DNA of 64,000 nucleotides from positions 124,001-188,000 of the forward strand of contig NZ_JAUQOP010000002.1 of NCBI RefSeq assembly GCF_030580855.1. Direction: 5' to 3'. Shown here in pieces: positions 35,698 to 44,348 of this stretch (positions are counted from its first letter, which is position 1; each line of letters opens with the position of its first letter). The notes under the pieces were generated by a model that saw only the letters and a program-made list of their open reading frames with translations, was not told the origin of the DNA and did no database searches. Source of the DNA: Pseudomonas citrullilanati. Its GTDB lineage: Bacteria; Pseudomonadota; Gammaproteobacteria; Pseudomonadales; Pseudomonadaceae. The position numbers and the translations under genes are program-made.

Positions 35698-37164
35698 ATG
35701 AAATTCAAGGATCTTCGGGATTTCGTGCAGCAGCTTGAGCAGCGCGGCGAGTTGAAACGCATCCAGGTTCCCATCTCTCCGGTACTGGAGATGACGGAAG
35801 TCTGCGACCGCACGCTGCGGGCCAAGGGCCCGGCGTTATTGTTCGAGAACCCAACGGGCTATGACATCCCGGTGCTGGGCAACCTGTTCGGCACGCCGGA
35901 GCGCGTGGCCATGGGCATGGGCGCCGAGTCGGTCGACGAGCTGCGCGAGATCGGCAAGCTGCTGGCGTTCCTCAAGGCCCCCGAGCCGCCCAAGGGCCTG
36001 AAGGACGCCTGGTCCAAATTGCCGATTTTCCGCAAGATCATTTCCATGGCGCCGAAAGTCGTCAAGGACGCGATCTGCCAGGAAGTGGTGATCGAGGGCG
36101 ACGATGTCGACCTGGCCATGCTCCCGGTGCAAACCTGCTGGCCGGGCGACGTGGGACCGCTGATCACCTGGGGCCTGACCGTTACCAAGGGCCCGAACAA
36201 GGACCGCCAGAACCTGGGTATCTACCGCCAGCAGGTGATCGGCCGCAACAAGGTCATCATGCGCTGGTTGAGCCATCGCGGCGGTGCGCTGGATTACCGT
36301 GAGTGGTGCGAAAAGCACCCCGGCCAACCATTTCCCGTGGCGGTGGCCCTGGGCGCCGATCCGGCGACCATCCTCGGCGCCGTGACGCCGGTGCCCGACA
36401 GCCTCTCCGAATACGCGTTCGCCGGCCTGTTGCGGGGCAACCGTACGGAACTGGTGAAGTGCCGGGGCAACGACCTGCAAGTGCCGGCCACCGCCGAGAT
36501 CATCCTCGAAGGCGTGATCCATCCCGGCGAAATGGCCGATGAAGGACCGTATGGCGACCACACTGGTTACTACAACGAAGTCGACAGCTTCCCGGTCTTC
36601 ACGGTCGAGCGCATCACCCATCGGATCAAGCCGATCTACCACAGCACCTACACCGGCCGGCCGCCGGATGAGCCGGCCATCCTCGGCGTGGCGCTCAATG
36701 AAGTGTTCGTGCCGATCCTGCAGAAGCAGTTCCCGGAAATCACCGATTTCTACCTGCCGCCGGAAGGCTGCTCGTACCGCATGGCCGTGGTGACGATGAA
36801 AAAGTCGTATCCGGGGCACGCCAAGCGCGTGATGCTGGGGGTCTGGTCGTTTTTGCGACAGTTCATGTACACCAAGTTCGTTATCGTCACCGACGACGAT
36901 ATCAACGCGCGGGACTGGAACGACGTGATCTGGGCCATCACCACGCGCATGGATCCTAAGCGCGACACGGTGATGATCGAGAATACGCCGATCGACTACC
37001 TCGACTTCGCCTCGCCGGTGTCCGGCCTGGGTTCGAAGATGGGGCTCGATGCCACGCACAAATGGCCCGGTGAAACCGATCGTGAATGGGGCCGGGTGAT
37101 CGTCAAGGATGAAGCCGTTACCCAACGGATCGATGCCCTCTGGAATCAGTTAGGAATAGATTGA
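35698..37164 (+). CDS. ubiD: UbiD, 3-octaprenyl-4-hydroxybenzoate decarboxylase
   Basis: The ATG at 35698 ([20 protein letters not shown]) gives 488 residues, normal for UbiD. It carries conserved family blocks [26 protein letters not shown] and [16 protein letters not shown]. The enzyme uses prenylated FMN (made by UbiX) to decarboxylate the ubiquinone precursor. The stop overlaps the start of the following flavin reductase gene (TGATG), so the two are translationally coupled. Confidence 0.95.
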   Translation: MKFKDLRDFVQQLEQRGELKRIQVPISPVLEMTEVCDRTLRAKGPALLFENPTGYDIPVLGNLFGTPERVAMGMGAESVDELREIGKLLAFLKAPEPPKGLKDAWSKLPIFRKIISMAPKVVKDAICQEVVIEGDDVDLAMLPVQTCWPGDVGPLITWGLTVTKGPNKDRQNLGIYRQQVIGRNKVIMRWLSHRGGALDYREWCEKHPGQPFPVAVALGADPATILGAVTPVPDSLSEYAFAGLLRGNRTELVKCRGNDLQVPATAEIILEGVIHPGEMADEGPYGDHTGYYNEVDSFPVFTVERITHRIKPIYHSTYTGRPPDEPAILGVALNEVFVPILQKQFPEITDFYLPPEGCSYRMAVVTMKKSYPGHAKRVMLGVWSFLRQFMYTKFVIVTDDDINARDWNDVIWAITTRMDPKRDTVMIENTPIDYLDFASPVSGLGSKMGLDATHKWPGETDREWGRVIVKDEAVTQRIDALWNQLGID

Positions 37165-38132
37165 TGCGTGTAACCTTGCAGCCTTCCGGAGCGGTGCTGG
37201 ACATACGGCCCGCCGAGCGGATTCTCGATGGCGCGCGGCGCCTGGGCTACGAATGTCCGCAAAGCTGCCGCAACGGCAACTGCCATGTCTGTGGTGCGTT
37301 GCTGGTGGAAGGCCGGGTGGCGCAGGCTGGCGAGGTGCGCGATCACGGTGAGATCTTCACCTGCATCGCCGAACCGCTGGAGGATTGCGTGGTGTTGTGG
37401 GATGGCGTGTTGTCGCCGGGTGAGCTGCCGGTACGCAAGCTGGTGTGCCAGGTGATCGAATGCGCCGAAGTGGGCGGCGATGTCTGGCGCGTCCGCCTGC
37501 GCGCGCCGGCCGGCAAGCCACCGCGCTATCACGCGGGGCAGTATCTGCTGCTCGAACGGGAGAATGGCGAGAAGTCGGCGTTTTCCCTGGCCTCGGCGCC
37601 GCATTCGGGGCGCGATCTGCAACTGCATGTCCTGGTGCGTGAAAACAGTGCACAGGCGCTGCTGGGACAACTGCAGCGCAATCCCAGCGTGGCCGTGGAA
37701 ATGCCTTTTGGCGACACGCACTTGTCCGAGCTGCCGGACGGCCCGCTGGTGCTGATCGCCGCCGGGACGGGCATGGCGCAAATGCACAGCCTGATCGAGC
37801 ATTGCCGGGCGACGGGCTTCAAGCACCCGGTGCACTTGTACTGGGGCGTGCGGCGACCGGACGATTTCTATGAAATCGAGCACTGGGACGAATGGAAGCA
37901 ATTGCCGAACCTGTTCCTGCACAAGGTCGTCAGCGACCTCTGCGGTTGGGAAGGGCGCTGCGGGATGCTTCACGAAGCGGTGTGCGAGGACATCCGCGAT
38001 CTTTCCGGCGTGCACGTCTATGCCAGCGGCTCGCCGGCCATGATCTACGCCACGCTGGACGCCCTGGTGGAAGCCGGGATGGATGCCCACCAGATGCGCG
38101 CCGACGTGTTCGCCTACGCCCCCCGGGCTTGA
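37164..38132 (+). CDS. 2Fe-2S NAD(P)H-flavin/ferredoxin reductase
   Basis: The 322-residue protein has an N-terminal plant-type 2Fe-2S domain (residues 1-~85). Its likely ligands are C35, C40, C43 and C67, in ECPQSCRNGNCHVCGALLVEG and FTCIAEPL. The rest is an FAD domain (PPRYHAGQYLLLERENGEKSAFSLASAP) and an NAD(P)H domain (LVLIAAGTGMAQMHSLIEH, VHLYWGVRRPDDFYE). Databases call such proteins CDP-6-deoxy-delta-3,4-glucoseen reductase or AscD-like. In E. coli ubiD is followed by fre, a flavin reductase, so this may supply reduced flavin for UbiX/UbiD; that is inference. The frame starts inside the ubiD stop. Confidence 0.85.
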   Translation: MRVTLQPSGAVLDIRPAERILDGARRLGYECPQSCRNGNCHVCGALLVEGRVAQAGEVRDHGEIFTCIAEPLEDCVVLWDGVLSPGELPVRKLVCQVIECAEVGGDVWRVRLRAPAGKPPRYHAGQYLLLERENGEKSAFSLASAPHSGRDLQLHVLVRENSAQALLGQLQRNPSVAVEMPFGDTHLSELPDGPLVLIAAGTGMAQMHSLIEHCRATGFKHPVHLYWGVRRPDDFYEIEHWDEWKQLPNLFLHKVVSDLCGWEGRCGMLHEAVCEDIRDLSGVHVYASGSPAMIYATLDALVEAGMDAHQMRADVFAYAPRA

Positions 38133-38142
38133 GCCTCCCCGT

Positions 38143-38164
38143 GGCGAGGGGGCCTGCCCTCGCC
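38143..38164. repeat. Short hairpin resembling a half REP element
   Basis: GGCGAGGG (38143-38150) pairs with CCCTCGCC (38157-38164) around a six-base loop, eleven bases past the flavin reductase stop. GTGGCGAGGGGG matches one end of the family A REP. It may be a relic or a terminator. Confidence 0.5.
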
Positions 38165-38348
38165 GAACGGCGCGACGGCGAACTCGTGACCGCTTTATTA
38201 CCCCCTATATTTCGTTTCGATATTTAGTCTTTGCCCCTGGATACCGATAACGTATATAGCGCTGGATGGCATCCAACTTGCCTCGTTTCGAGCAAGTGTC
38301 AGCCCCATGACGAGCGCCAGCCCCATTATTTGAAAGACGTTATCGGCC

Positions 38349-39017
38349 ATGACCGCGATCGAATCCGCCATTACCTGTGCCCTCTACCCGCCACGGCTTG
38401 ACCTGGGGGCGCAACTGACCCGCGAACAATTGCTCGCCTCGATGCAATCGACCATGAGTCGCCATCGCGGTGGTCCGGTCTGGTTGTTCGCCTACGGTTC
38501 GTTGATCTGGCGACCCGAATGCACGGCGGTGGAACGGGTCCGTGGCCGGGTCCATGGTTACCATCGCGGCTTGTACTTGTGGTCGCACGAACATCGTGGC
38601 ACCCCGGAGTTGCCCGGGTTGGTGTTCGGCCTCGATCGTGGCGGGTCGTGCAGCGGTTTTGCGTATCGCTTGCCGGAGGAGAATCTCGAGGACTCGCTGT
38701 TTGCCCTGTGGCAGCGCGAGATGCCGGTGCCGTCCTATCGACCCCACTGGCTCAATTGCCGCCTCGAGGATGGCAGTCGTGTGCAGGCCCTTGGGTTCGT
38801 GCTGGAGCGACACCTGCCCAGCTACGCCGGCAACCTGCCGGACCATGTGCTGAGCCAGGTGTTCGAAAGCGCCAGTGGGCGTTACGGCACCACTCGGGAC
38901 TACGTCGAGCAGACCGTCCACGCCCTGCGCAGCCACGCCATGCCAGACCGGAATTTGGAGGCGCGGCTCAAGCGCTGCGGATCAACCCGGGATCAGGCGA
39001 CCGCTTCGCGACTCTGA
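38349..39017 (+). CDS. chaC: ChaC-like gamma-glutamylcyclotransferase
   Basis: The 222-residue protein has the family motif F-A-Y49-G-S-L-I-W binding the gamma-glutamyl group and a likely catalytic Glu124 in [13 protein letters not shown]. ChaC enzymes cleave glutathione to 5-oxoproline and Cys-Gly. The E. coli chaC gene is linked to cation regulation and glutathione turnover. The 3' end overlaps the convergent glpT gene by 25 bp. The upstream 38165-38348 region is AT-rich and holds no recognised element. Confidence 0.88.
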   Translation: MTAIESAITCALYPPRLDLGAQLTREQLLASMQSTMSRHRGGPVWLFAYGSLIWRPECTAVERVRGRVHGYHRGLYLWSHEHRGTPELPGLVFGLDRGGSCSGFAYRLPEENLEDSLFALWQREMPVPSYRPHWLNCRLEDGSRVQALGFVLERHLPSYAGNLPDHVLSQVFESASGRYGTTRDYVEQTVHALRSHAMPDRNLEARLKRCGSTRDQATASRL

Positions 39018-40342
39018 CTGGCGACTTGCTTGTGCCACAGGGTTGGCGCAAGGAAGGCCATCGCCAGCAGGCACGCGCCGATCAACAGCACAAAGCCGCC
39101 GTTCCAGCCAAAGTGGTCCACGGTGTAGCCCATGGCGGCACTGGCCGCGACCGAGCCGCCCAGGTAGCCAAACAGGCCGGTGAAGCCTGCGGCGGTGCCG
39201 GCGGCTTTCTTGGGGGCCAGTTCCAGGGCCTGCAGGCCGATCAGCATGACCGGGCCGTAGATCAGAAAGCCGATGGAGACCAGGGCGATCATGTCGACGG
39301 TCGGGTTGCCGGCCGGGTTCAGCCAGTACACCAGCGTGGCCACGGTCACCAGGGCCATGAACACCATGCCTGTCAGGCCGCGGTTGCCGCGGAAGATCTT
39401 GTCCGACATCCAGCCGCACAACAGGGTGCCGGGAATGCCCGCCCACTCGTAGAAGAAATACGCCCAGGAGCTTTTGTCCACCGTGAAGCCCTTGGCTTCC
39501 TTCAGGTACGTCGGCGCCCAGTCCAGCACGCCATAACGCAGCAGGTAGACGAACACGTTGGCCATGGCGATGTACCAGAGCATCTTGTTGCGCAGCACGT
39601 ACTTGACGAAGATTTCCTTGGCGCTGAATTCGTTCTCGTGACTGGCGTCGTAGCCTTCCGGGTAGTCGTTCTTGTACTGCTCGATCGGCGGCAGGCCCAC
39701 CGATTGCGGGGTGTCGCGCATGGTCACGAAGGCAAAGACAGCGACGGCCAGCGCCACGGCAGCAGGTACGTAGAATGCCGCGTGCCAGTCATTGAACCAG
39801 CCCATGCCCAGCAGGAACAGCGGGCCGATCAGGCCGCCGCCGACGTTGTGCGCCACGTTCCACACCGACACCACGCCGCCACGCTCTTTCTGTGACCACC
39901 AGTGCACCATGGTCCGTCCGCTGGGCGGCCAGCCCATGCCCTGGGCCCAGCCGTTGATGAACAGCAGGATGAACATCATGGTCACGCTGGATGTCGCCCA
40001 GGGTGCGAAACCGAAGATGAACATCACCCCCGCCGACACCAACAGGCCGAATGGCAGGAAATAGCGGGGGTTGGAGCGGTCGGACACCAGGCCCATCAGG
40101 AATTTGGACAGGCCGTAGGCTATGGCGATGGCCGACATGGCCAGGCCCAGTTCGCCTCGGCTGTAGCCTTCGTCGATCAGGTAGGGCATGGCCAGGGAGA
40201 AGTTCTTGCGCAGCAGGTAGTAGCCGGCATAGCCGATGAAAATCCCGGCGAAGATCTGCCAGCGAAGGCGTCGATAAGTGCTGTCTATTTTTTCTTCAGG
40301 CAAGGACGCCTGGTGTACGGCAGGGCGAAAGAAAGCAAGCAT
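38993..40342 (-). CDS. glpT: Glycerol-3-phosphate transporter
   Basis: The 449-residue MFS antiporter imports glycerol-3-phosphate in exchange for phosphate. It has the family signature [40 protein letters not shown] near the N-terminus with about twelve hydrophobic segments. The cytoplasmic loop motif is [12 protein letters not shown]. It starts at ATG 40342. Two candidate GlpR operators lie upstream (see 40387 and 40451). In P. aeruginosa the order glpT-qor is the same. Confidence 0.95.
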   Translation of the reverse strand: MLAFFRPAVHQASLPEEKIDSTYRRLRWQIFAGIFIGYAGYYLLRKNFSLAMPYLIDEGYSRGELGLAMSAIAIAYGLSKFLMGLVSDRSNPRYFLPFGLLVSAGVMFIFGFAPWATSSVTMMFILLFINGWAQGMGWPPSGRTMVHWWSQKERGGVVSVWNVAHNVGGGLIGPLFLLGMGWFNDWHAAFYVPAAVALAVAVFAFVTMRDTPQSVGLPPIEQYKNDYPEGYDASHENEFSAKEIFVKYVLRNKMLWYIAMANVFVYLLRYGVLDWAPTYLKEAKGFTVDKSSWAYFFYEWAGIPGTLLCGWMSDKIFRGNRGLTGMVFMALVTVATLVYWLNPAGNPTVDMIALVSIGFLIYGPVMLIGLQALELAPKKAAGTAAGFTGLFGYLGGSVAASAAMGYTVDHFGWNGGFVLLIGACLLAMAFLAPTLWHKQVASQSREAVA

Positions 40343-40386
40343 TCAAGGGCTCCAGGATTCTTGTTATGACTGCGGATGTGAATGTT

Positions 40387-40408
40387 ACAGTTTCGTTACC
40401 GAAAATAG
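40387..40408 (-). promoter_or_regulatory. Candidate GlpR operator, promoter-proximal
   Basis: TTTCGTTACCGAAA (40391-40404) matches the central TTCGWTAWCGAA core of the GlpR operator with one mismatch. It is about 50 bp upstream of the glpT start, so a bound repressor would block the promoter. Confidence 0.45.
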
Positions 40409-40450
40409 CATTGCTTCTCATCACTTAAACAGTGGAAATTTTCCATATTG

Positions 40451-40470
40451 AATGTTCTTAAGTGAACATG
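40451..40470 (-). promoter_or_regulatory. Candidate GlpR operator, distal
   Basis: AATGTTCTTAAGTGAACATG has the arms and the exact 6-bp spacing of the GlpR consensus (WATGTTC-GWTAWC-GAACATW), with differences in the centre. It lies about 110 bp upstream of glpT. Just before it, TGGAAA-T-TTTCCA (40433-40445) is another short palindrome of unknown function. Confidence 0.6.
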
Positions 40471-40541
40471 TCGCTCAGACATAGTCGAAGGGCGCTGTAG
40501 GAAACATCCATGGAGGAGGTGTTGGCATTCAGGCGGGGCAA

Positions 40542-40595
40542 GGGCGGGGGTAGGGGTAGGGGGGACGATCCGGCACCACGGGCCGGATCGTTTTG
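40542..40595 (+). terminator. G-rich stretch and rightward terminator without a rightward gene
   Basis: A run with four G-tracts (40542-40564) fits a quadruplex-forming motif. It is followed by ACGATCCGGC (40565-40574) pairing with GCCGGATCGT (40582-40591) and TTTTG, a proper intrinsic terminator only for plus-strand transcription. Yet both neighbours are on the minus strand. On the minus strand the C-rich stretch could serve as a rut site for Rho-dependent ending of qor. Confidence 0.6.
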
Positions 40596-40601
40596 TTAGC
40601 G

Positions 40602-41579
40602 TCAACGCACCTGCACGACGACCTTTCCGACCGCCTTGCGTTGCGCCAGGTCATTGATGGCCTGGGCGGCGTTGTCCAGTGGGTACACCTGCGAGACCAG
40701 TGGCTTGAGCTTGCCTTCGGTGAACCAGCCAAACAATTGCTGGAAGTTGGCGGCGTTGTCCTGGGGCTGGCGCTGGGCGAAGGCGCCCCAGAATACGCCC
40801 ATGACGGCGGCGCCCTTGAGCAGGGCCAGGTTTACCGGCAATTCGGGTATGCGTCCGCTGGCAAAGCCCACCACCAGCAGCCGGCCATTCCAGGCGATGG
40901 CGCGGATGGCCTGGTCGAACAGGTCGCCGCCCACCGGGTCGTAGATCACGTCGGCGCCCTGGCCGTCGGTGAGGCGCTTGATCTCTTCCTTCAGGCTGGT
41001 TTCGCTGTAGTTGATCAACTCGTCGGCACCGGCGGCCTTTGCCACGGCGAGCTTCTCGGCGCTGCTGGCGGCGGCGATCACCCGGGCGCCCATGGCCTTG
41101 CCAATTTCCACTGCGGCCAGGCCGACACCACCGGAGGCGCCCAGCACCAGCAGGGTCTCGCCCGGTTGCAGGTCGGCCCGTTGCTTGAGGGCGTGCATCG
41201 AAGTGCCGTAGGTCATGCTGAAGGCGGCGGCGGTGTTGAAGTCCATGGCCGGCGGAATCGGCAGCACGTTGTAGCCGGCAACCGCGACCTGCTCGGCGAA
41301 GCTGCCCCAGCCGGTCAGCGCCATCACCCGGTCACCGACCTTCAAGTGGCTGACCTTCTCGCCCACGGCACTGACCACGCCCGCCGCTTCGCCGCCCGGG
41401 GAAAACGGGAACGGCGGCTTGAACTGATATTTGCCCTCGATGATCAGCGTGTCAGGGAAATTCACCCCGGCGGCGTGCACGTCCAGCAGGATTTCATTCT
41501 TCTTCGCAACGGGGCTGGCGACGTCTTCCAGCACCAGCGATTCGGCAGGGCCGAATTCTTTGCACAGCACGGCTTTCAT
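40602..41579 (-). CDS. qor: NADPH:quinone oxidoreductase (zeta-crystallin-like)
   Basis: The 325-residue protein belongs to the medium-chain dehydrogenase family without zinc ligands. It has MKAVLCKEFGPAESLVLEDV at the start, the NADPH-binding GASGGVGLAAVEIGKAMGARV segment and a quinone-binding C-terminus. It reduces quinones, probably protecting against semiquinone radicals; the substrate is not known. It lies upstream of glpT on the same strand, but the gap (40343-40601) with its own operators suggests separate transcripts. Confidence 0.9.
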   Translation of the reverse strand: MKAVLCKEFGPAESLVLEDVASPVAKKNEILLDVHAAGVNFPDTLIIEGKYQFKPPFPFSPGGEAAGVVSAVGEKVSHLKVGDRVMALTGWGSFAEQVAVAGYNVLPIPPAMDFNTAAAFSMTYGTSMHALKQRADLQPGETLLVLGASGGVGLAAVEIGKAMGARVIAAASSAEKLAVAKAAGADELINYSETSLKEEIKRLTDGQGADVIYDPVGGDLFDQAIRAIAWNGRLLVVGFASGRIPELPVNLALLKGAAVMGVFWGAFAQRQPQDNAANFQQLFGWFTEGKLKPLVSQVYPLDNAAQAINDLAQRKAVGKVVVQVR

Positions 41580-41729
41580 CAGGGCTATTCCTTTGGGAGT
41601 GATGGCCGATAAGTGTAGGTGTGAGAGTCAACGGGTCAACGAGCATGCCCCGCCCTGATAGCCGGCCATAAGCTTGTGCTTGAGCGGCGGGTCGGTATGC
41701 TGGGCCGCAAACCGGATGAGGAGTCGAAT

Positions 41730-42146
41730 GTGAAAGCGTGGATCGTGTGGATGCTGGCCCTGTCGCTGCCTGCGGCAGTGATGGCCGAAGAAGCCAAGGA
41801 AGCGAAGGAAGGCGAGGCGCCGAAGGTCAGCTACATCACCCTCAGCCCGCCCTTCGTGGGCAACTACGGTCTGGATGGTACGGCGAAGCTGAAGGTCTAC
41901 AAGGCCGACGTGGCGCTGCGGGTCACCGGCGACGCCGCCGCGGCGGCGGTGAAGGCGAATGAACCGCTGATTCGCAACCAGTTGGTGGCGTTGTTTGCCC
42001 AGCAGAGCGTCGAGACCATGAATAGCCTCGAAGCCAAGGAAAAGCTGCGCCAGGAAGCGTTGAAGCAGACCCAGCAAGTGCTGAACGACGAGACCGGCAA
42101 GCCGATGGTGGAAGATCTGTTGTTCAACAACCTGATCATCCAGTAA
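41730..42146 (+). CDS. FliL-domain exported protein
   Basis: The GTG at 41730 (GAGGAG six bases upstream) gives 138 residues with a signal sequence (VKAWIVWMLALSLPAAVMA-EEA) and a domain like the FliL periplasmic part: YITLSPPFVGNYGLDGTAKLKVYKADVALRV and AVKANEPLIRNQLVALFAQQSVETMNSLEAKEKLRQEAL. FliL proteins help the flagellar stator, but this copy is away from flagellar genes and is best called FliL-like. It may be cleaved or stay anchored; the hydrophobic segment ends in AVMA. Confidence 0.82.
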   Translation: MKAWIVWMLALSLPAAVMAEEAKEAKEGEAPKVSYITLSPPFVGNYGLDGTAKLKVYKADVALRVTGDAAAAAVKANEPLIRNQLVALFAQQSVETMNSLEAKEKLRQEALKQTQQVLNDETGKPMVEDLLFNNLIIQ

Positions 42147-42170
42147 GGCCTGGAGATGCGGGCGAGCCAT

Positions 42171-42247
42171 TGGCGAGCAGGCTCGCTCCCACGGGGAATT
42201 TGCGTCGATCACAAGACACCCGTGGGAGCGAGCCTGCTCGCGAAAAC
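42171..42247. repeat. REP-type palindrome (family B)
   Basis: Inverted arms at 42171-42196 and 42220-42247 contain GGCGAGCAGGCTCGCTCCCA and GTGGGAGCGAGCCTGCTCGC. It separates the convergent FliL-like and EVE-domain genes. Confidence 0.88.
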
Positions 42248-42269
42248 GGCCTGTGGGGCAGTGAGTCAC

Positions 42270-42722
42270 TCAAGGCTTGAGCGCAACCACCGCCGCCCAC
42301 TGCTCGGCCGTTACCGGCATCACCGACAGCCGCGAGCCTTTCTGCACCAGCGGCATCTCGGCCAATGCGCTCTGTTGCTTGAGGTAGTCGAGCTTCAGGA
42401 CCCGGGGGAATGTCTCGACGTGCGCCACGTCGATGGCGCTCCAGGGGTTCTTGTCCGGGCTGGCCTTGGGGTCATGGTAGTGGCTGTCGGGTTCCAGTGC
42501 CGTCGGGTCGGGGTAGGCCGCCCGGACGATCCGCCCGATCCCGGCAATGCCAGGCTCCGGGCAACTGGAGTGGTAGAAGAAAAACCCATCGCCGACGGCC
42601 ATGGCTCGCAGGAAATTGCGCGCCTGGTAGTTGCGGACCCCGTCCCAGCGCGCCTGGCCGAGCTTTTCCAGGCCTTGGATGGAGAGCTCGTCGGGCTCGG
42701 ATTTCATCAGCCAATAGGCCAT
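42270..42722 (-). CDS. EVE domain-containing protein
   Basis: The ATG at 42722 begins MAYWLMKSEPDELSIQGLEK and gives 150 residues, the usual length. Conserved blocks are RWDGVRNYQARNFLRAMAVGDGFFFYHSS and GIGRIVRAAYPDPTA. EVE domains have a PUA-like fold that binds modified bases and are common next to restriction or RNA-modification genes; here no such system is nearby. Longer upstream extensions of the frame are not family-like. Confidence 0.88.
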   Translation of the reverse strand: MAYWLMKSEPDELSIQGLEKLGQARWDGVRNYQARNFLRAMAVGDGFFFYHSSCPEPGIAGIGRIVRAAYPDPTALEPDSHYHDPKASPDKNPWSAIDVAHVETFPRVLKLDYLKQQSALAEMPLVQKGSRLSVMPVTAEQWAAVVALKP

Positions 42723-42917
42723 GATTTCTACTCCTGGGCGGTGTGCATGAAAATAGTTCAGCGATTTTATGACAAACCGACAGTCGGTTGACGCCAGAGT
42801 TTGCGTGTCGATCCAGGTTGCCGCAAAATGCCGGCCTTCCAAGCTTGACGCTGCTGCACGGCCAATAAGAAAACCGCTGCTGTCATCGTGTGTGATATGC
42901 CTTGAGGGGGGCAATCG

Positions 42918-43064
42918 ATGAAACGCAAACCGGATTTGTTGTGGATTCTGGTCATTCTGTTCGGTCTGGGTGTCGTGACCACGGGTTACGCACAGAGCCT
43001 GTGGGCCAACAAGACCGAGGCGCCGGTGGACATTACCCAGCCCGCGCCCACGTTCAAGCGCTGA
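42918..43064 (+). CDS. 48-residue single-pass membrane protein
   Basis: A small gene of 48 codons plus stop begins MKRKPDLLWILVILFGLGVV after a strong ribosome binding site (GAGGGGG, seven bases upstream). It has a basic N-terminus, one hydrophobic helix (LLWILVILFGLGVVTTGYA) and a short periplasmic tail ending PAPTFKR. It could equally be read as a signal peptide with a tiny secreted tail (cleavage near GYAQS). Function unknown. It converges on ygfA, 35 bases beyond its stop. Confidence 0.7.
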   Translation: MKRKPDLLWILVILFGLGVVTTGYAQSLWANKTEAPVDITQPAPTFKR

Positions 43065-43099
43065 GCCCGTCTCCCAGGCGTCGCTGATTGTCGCGGCGC

Positions 43100-43705
43100 C
43101 TATCGCGCAATATACCAACGCCTGTCGCTGACCGTGCCCTGTAGCGGTACGTCCCAGCTTGCCTGTGCCAACCGTTCGACTTTCTGGCATTCATGGGCCA
43201 GCCCCAGCAGCGTCGGTTTGCGCCACTGCCGGCGCCGCGAGAGGTAAGCGAGGCTGCGGTCATAGAAGCCGCCGCCCATGCCCAGCCGTCCTCCGGCATC
43301 GTCGAATCCCACCAGCGGCAATAACACCAGGTCCAGCGCCCAGACCTTGCGTTGCCGGGCCATGTCGATCCGCGGTTCGAGAATACGAAAACGATTGGGG
43401 TGCAGTTGTTCGCCGGGGCGGATGCGTTGGAAAACCATCTTGGTCCGCGGCCACGGGCTGAGCACCGGCAGGTAGGTGGCCTTGCCCCGGCGCTGGGCGG
43501 CGCGCAGCAGCAGGCGCGGATCGATCTCGCCGTCGTTGGGCAGGTACAGGGCGATGTGCCGGGCACGGCGAAACAGCCGGTGCTGGGCCAATTGCTTGTA
43601 CAGCCCGTGGGCCGCCTGGCGCTGCTGGGCGGGCGTCAGGGCGCGACGGGCCTGGCGCAGCAGGCGTCGGAGTTGCGGGCGGGGCAGCAGCGCGGGTTCG
43701 GTCAT
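43100..43705 (-). CDS. ygfA: 5-formyltetrahydrofolate cyclo-ligase
   Basis: The 201-residue protein is typical of YgfA/Fau: N-terminal helical LRRLLRQARRALTPAQQRQAAHGL, then LPLVGFDDAGGRLGMGGGFYDRSLAYL, the ATP-binding signature. The enzyme converts 5-formyltetrahydrofolate to methenyltetrahydrofolate. It follows the 6S RNA gene on the same strand, the arrangement conserved in many Gammaproteobacteria, where it is linked to 6S processing and persister formation. Confidence 0.93.
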   Translation of the reverse strand: MTEPALLPRPQLRRLLRQARRALTPAQQRQAAHGLYKQLAQHRLFRRARHIALYLPNDGEIDPRLLLRAAQRRGKATYLPVLSPWPRTKMVFQRIRPGEQLHPNRFRILEPRIDMARQRKVWALDLVLLPLVGFDDAGGRLGMGGGFYDRSLAYLSRRRQWRKPTLLGLAHECQKVERLAQASWDVPLQGTVSDRRWYIAR

Positions 43706-43781
43706 GTCGAGTGTTCACGGAGGCGGCGATGGCACAGCGTAACCGCAAAGCGGCACGCTCATAAATGCCCGGGCCGGAAAC

Positions 43782-43813
43782 GACGATGCCAGTCCGCTTG
43801 GACTGGCATCGTC
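43782..43813. terminator. Perfect hairpin downstream of 6S RNA
   Basis: GACGATGCCAGTC (43782-43794) pairs with GACTGGCATCGTC (43801-43813) around a six-base loop. In the minus direction it is followed by GTTTCC. It probably marks the 3' boundary or a processing site of the 6S-ygfA transcript. Confidence 0.6.
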
Positions 43814-43819
43814 TGGAAT

Positions 43820-43999
43820 CAGGCTCCCCGGATGAACCGCTGTCGGCTTAGCCCTTGAACCCGAAAGTTCAAGGTGGAAGTTGCAGGAGGCGTTAAGGCT
43901 TTCCGTCAAGCGGACATGCACACCGGCCCCAACGTGCAACCCCCGTGGTTGTGCGTATCGGCTCAGGGACATCACCAACTGGCAAGCACCCCAGGGAGT
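43820..43999 (-). ncRNA. ssrS: 6S RNA
   Basis: The minus strand between zapA and ygfA has the 6S hallmarks: GAACTTTCGGGTTC near the 3' end, and a closing stem pairing CUCCC near the 5' end with GGGAG near the 3' end. A -10 TATACT lies at 44006-44011 on the minus strand, seven bases before the inferred start. Ends are estimates (about 180 nt). 6S RNA binds sigma-70 RNA polymerase and mimics an open promoter. It is encoded between zapA and ygfA, as in P. aeruginosa. Confidence 0.88.
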
Positions 44000-44030
44000 G
44001 ACGCGAGTATACCCCAGGCAGCCTCGCGAA

Positions 44031-44348
44031 TCAGCCCTTGCTGACGTCCGGATCGGTGGCCAGCACCAGATCCACCCGATCGAGCAGGTCACGGACCTGT
44101 TCGCGGGTCGAGCCACTGACCTGGACATCAGGCGTATCCTGGCGATGCAGCAGGTCGTGAGTGATGTTCAAGGCGGCCATCACGGCGATGCGGTCGGCGC
44201 CGATGACCTTGCCGCTGCTGCGGATCTCGCGCATCTTGCCGTCCAGGTACCGGGCGGCGCTCACCAGGTTGCTGCGCTCTTCCTGGGGACAGATGATCGA
44301 ATACTCTTTATCGAGGATCTGCACGGTAACGCTATTGCTTGAACTCAT
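44031..44348 (-). CDS. zapA: ZapA, cell division protein
   Basis: The 105-residue protein has the ZapA N-domain (SVTVQILDKEYSIICPQEE, AARYLDGKMREIRSSGK) and a helical C-terminus (LDRVDLVLATD). ZapA crosslinks FtsZ filaments at the division ring. It starts inside the stop of the upstream coiled-coil gene (four-base overlap), so the two are co-translated. Confidence 0.95.
   Translation of the reverse strand: MSSSNSVTVQILDKEYSIICPQEERSNLVSAARYLDGKMREIRSSGKVIGADRIAVMAALNITHDLLHRQDTPDVQVSGSTREQVRDLLDRVDLVLATDPDVSKG

Noticed and set aside
43715..44128. 137-codon minus-strand frame over the 6S RNA
   Set aside because: It covers the structured RNA and part of zapA in another frame; the RNA explains the conservation.
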